Shown here piece after piece: positions 5,338-6,404 of a stretch of 6,404 bases of DNA. The notes beneath the pieces are model-generated. The model was given only the letters and a program-made list of their open reading frames with translations. It did no database searches and was not told the DNA's origin. The number at the start of each line of letters is the position of its first letter. Positions within the stretch are counted from its first letter, which is position 1. The DNA comes from Desulfovibrio sp. Dsv1 (lineage in GTDB: Bacteria > Desulfobacterota > Desulfovibrionia > Desulfovibrionales > Desulfovibrionaceae), in NCBI GenBank assembly GCA_000403945.1, contig APFI01000170.1, positions 1-6,404 on the forward strand, given 5' to 3'. The position numbers and the translations under genes are program-made.

Positions 5338-6404
5338 ATGCTGCATCCCATGGCAAGCATTCCCGGCCTTGAGGAGATCATCCGGCGCTCGCATCTGCGC
5401 TCCGCGCGCTACGGCGTTGATCCGCGCCTGGACGGCGCGCCCGAGAGCAGCCGCCTGAGCCCGGCCGCCCTGCGCAAGCGGATCAGCGGGCAGCGGGAAT
5501 TTTTCGACCTGGCCAGGGCGCAGATCGACACGCTGTATGGTCTGCTCAAGGGCACGGGTTTCTGTATGGCCCTAGCCGACGGCGAGGGCTATGTGCTCTA
5601 TGTGGTGGGCGATCCGGAACTGGAGGAGCACTTCAAGCGACGGCGCTGCATGCCCGGCTACCGTTGGACCGAACGAGATCTGGGTACCTGCGCCATCGGC
5701 CTTGCCCTGGAGGAGCGCGTGCCGGTCTTTCTGCCCGGCGACCGGATGTACTCGGCCCAGGCCCGCAAGATCAGCAATGCGGGCGCGCCGGTTTTCGCGC
5801 CGGACGGCGGCACGGTGCTGGGGGCCATTTCGCTCAGCGGCAAGTCGGCCATGATGCACGTGCATACCCTGGGCCTGGTGCGCCAGGCTGCGGAAACCGT
5901 GACTTCCCAGTTGCGCGAGCGGGAACGCATGCGCGATCTGGCCACAACCAACCAGTATCTGCGCGCCTTGATCGAATCGGATTCACGCGGCATCGTCACT
6001 GTGGATTCACAGGGCCGCATTGTGCAGACCAACCGCAGCGCCCGTCGTCTGTTTCATTTGCCGAAGTCGCCCCAGGGGCGGGACTTCGAGGCGTTCACCG
6101 GCGGCCACAGCGGCGTGCCGGAACATCTTGCGGCGGGGAAGAGCTTCAAGGCGCGCGAAATTCTCGCCCGGCACAGCGGCATGACCCATTTCGTCTCATT
6201 CGATCCCATCTGCATGAGTGACGGCGGGGTGGCGGGCGGCCTGCTCACCGTGCTGGAAAAGAAGGAAGCCATGGGCATGGCCGTGGAAGTAACCGGCAGC
6301 CACGCTCATTTCACCTTTGATTCCATTCTGGGCGCCAGCGCCTGTCTGAAGCATGCCCTGCGCCACGCCCGCATCGCGGCGGACAGCACGGCCCCGGTGC
6401 TGCT
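5338..6404 (+). CDS. Sigma-54-dependent transcriptional activator with GAF and PAS regions (AcoR-like), 3' end missing
   Basis: The frame is open from ATG 5338 to the window end (355 codons plus two bases) without a stop. AGGA (5327-5330) lies 7 bases upstream of the ATG. An early SHLRSARYGVDP block (18-29) matches the start of AcoR-type activators. A GAF region follows at about 62-190, with YRWTERDLGTCAIGLAL (108-124), SAQARKISNAGAPVF (139-153) and GAISLSGKS. A PAS region lies at about 206-310 (LIESDSRGIVTVDSQGRIVQTN). Then AHFTFDSILGAS (323-334) opens the sigma-54 AAA+ domain; the Walker A, GAFTGA loop and Fis-type DNA-binding helix are expected past the right edge. The GAF or PAS region probably senses the pathway substrate. 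It is divergent from an operon that has a sigma-54 promoter, so it is the likely activator of that operon. The exact ligand and class name are uncertain. Confidence 0.92.
   Translation, partial: MLHPMASIPGLEEIIRRSHLRSARYGVDPRLDGAPESSRLSPAALRKRISGQREFFDLARAQIDTLYGLLKGTGFCMALADGEGYVLYVVGDPELEEHFKRRRCMPGYRWTERDLGTCAIGLALEERVPVFLPGDRMYSAQARKISNAGAPVFAPDGGTVLGAISLSGKSAMMHVHTLGLVRQAAETVTSQLRERERMRDLATTNQYLRALIESDSRGIVTVDSQGRIVQTNRSARRLFHLPKSPQGRDFEAFTGGHSGVPEHLAAGKSFKAREILARHSGMTHFVSFDPICMSDGGVAGGLLTVLEKKEAMGMAVEVTGSHAHFTFDSILGASACLKHALRHARIAADSTAPVL

Noticed and set aside
4867..5394. Minus-strand open frame of 175 codons spanning the intergenic region and the start of tctB
   Set aside because: It covers the promoter region and both gene starts in a different frame, with no recognisable domain; tctB has a proper ribosome site and membrane topology.
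1..6404. Mobile elements, CRISPR arrays, tRNA or rRNA genes
   Set aside because: No transposase or integrase motifs, no regularly spaced repeats and no RNA-gene signatures were seen on either strand.

Overview
The window is GC-rich and carries one leftward (minus-strand) operon plus a divergent rightward regulator. The operon runs tctB, tctA, tctC, ridA, a DAO-type FAD oxidoreductase, a small 2Fe-2S protein, then the first 30 codons of a second FAD oxidoreductase, which is cut by the left edge. Gene starts carry strong Shine-Dalgarno sequences (GGAG/AGGAG). The control style is a sigma-54 activator facing a -24/-12 promoter. Together these suggest a Gram-negative proteobacterium. A Desulfovibrio/Bilophila-like organism is my guess from overall style and was not tested.

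Right to left on the minus strand: tctB (5026-4514) and tctA (4494-3001) encode the small and large membrane subunits of a tripartite tricarboxylate transporter (TTT). tctC (2971-1997) encodes its periplasmic binding protein. ridA (1928-1545) encodes an enamine/imine deaminase. A 377-residue DAO-family flavoprotein (1519-386), a 94-residue 2Fe-2S ferredoxin-like protein (374-90) and a GxGxxG flavoprotein (from 90, running off the window) follow. These last three resemble the three-part amino/imino-acid dehydrogenases (HcnABC, octopine/nopaline oxidase, D-hydroxyproline dehydrogenase). All gaps are under 70 bases, and the last two genes overlap as TAATG, so this looks like one transcription unit.

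The 311-base divergent intergenic region (5027-5337) is the densest regulatory stretch. It holds a near-consensus sigma-54 promoter (TGGCAC-N5-CTGC) pointing at tctB and a weak IHF-like site. It also holds three 17-bp TGT-N11-ACA dyads: one about 104 bp upstream of the predicted tctB start site, and two side by side just before the regulator gene. The regulator (5338 to beyond 6404) has GAF and PAS regions and the first residues of a sigma-54 AAA+ domain.

The simplest reading is a substrate-induced uptake-and-oxidation module. The GAF/PAS activator senses a ligand, binds the dyads and activates sigma-54 transcription. The TTT system imports the substrate, the three-subunit flavoprotein oxidises it to an imine, and RidA hydrolyses the reactive imine/enamine. 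The substrate is not identifiable from sequence alone; an amino, imino or opine-like carboxylate is the inference.
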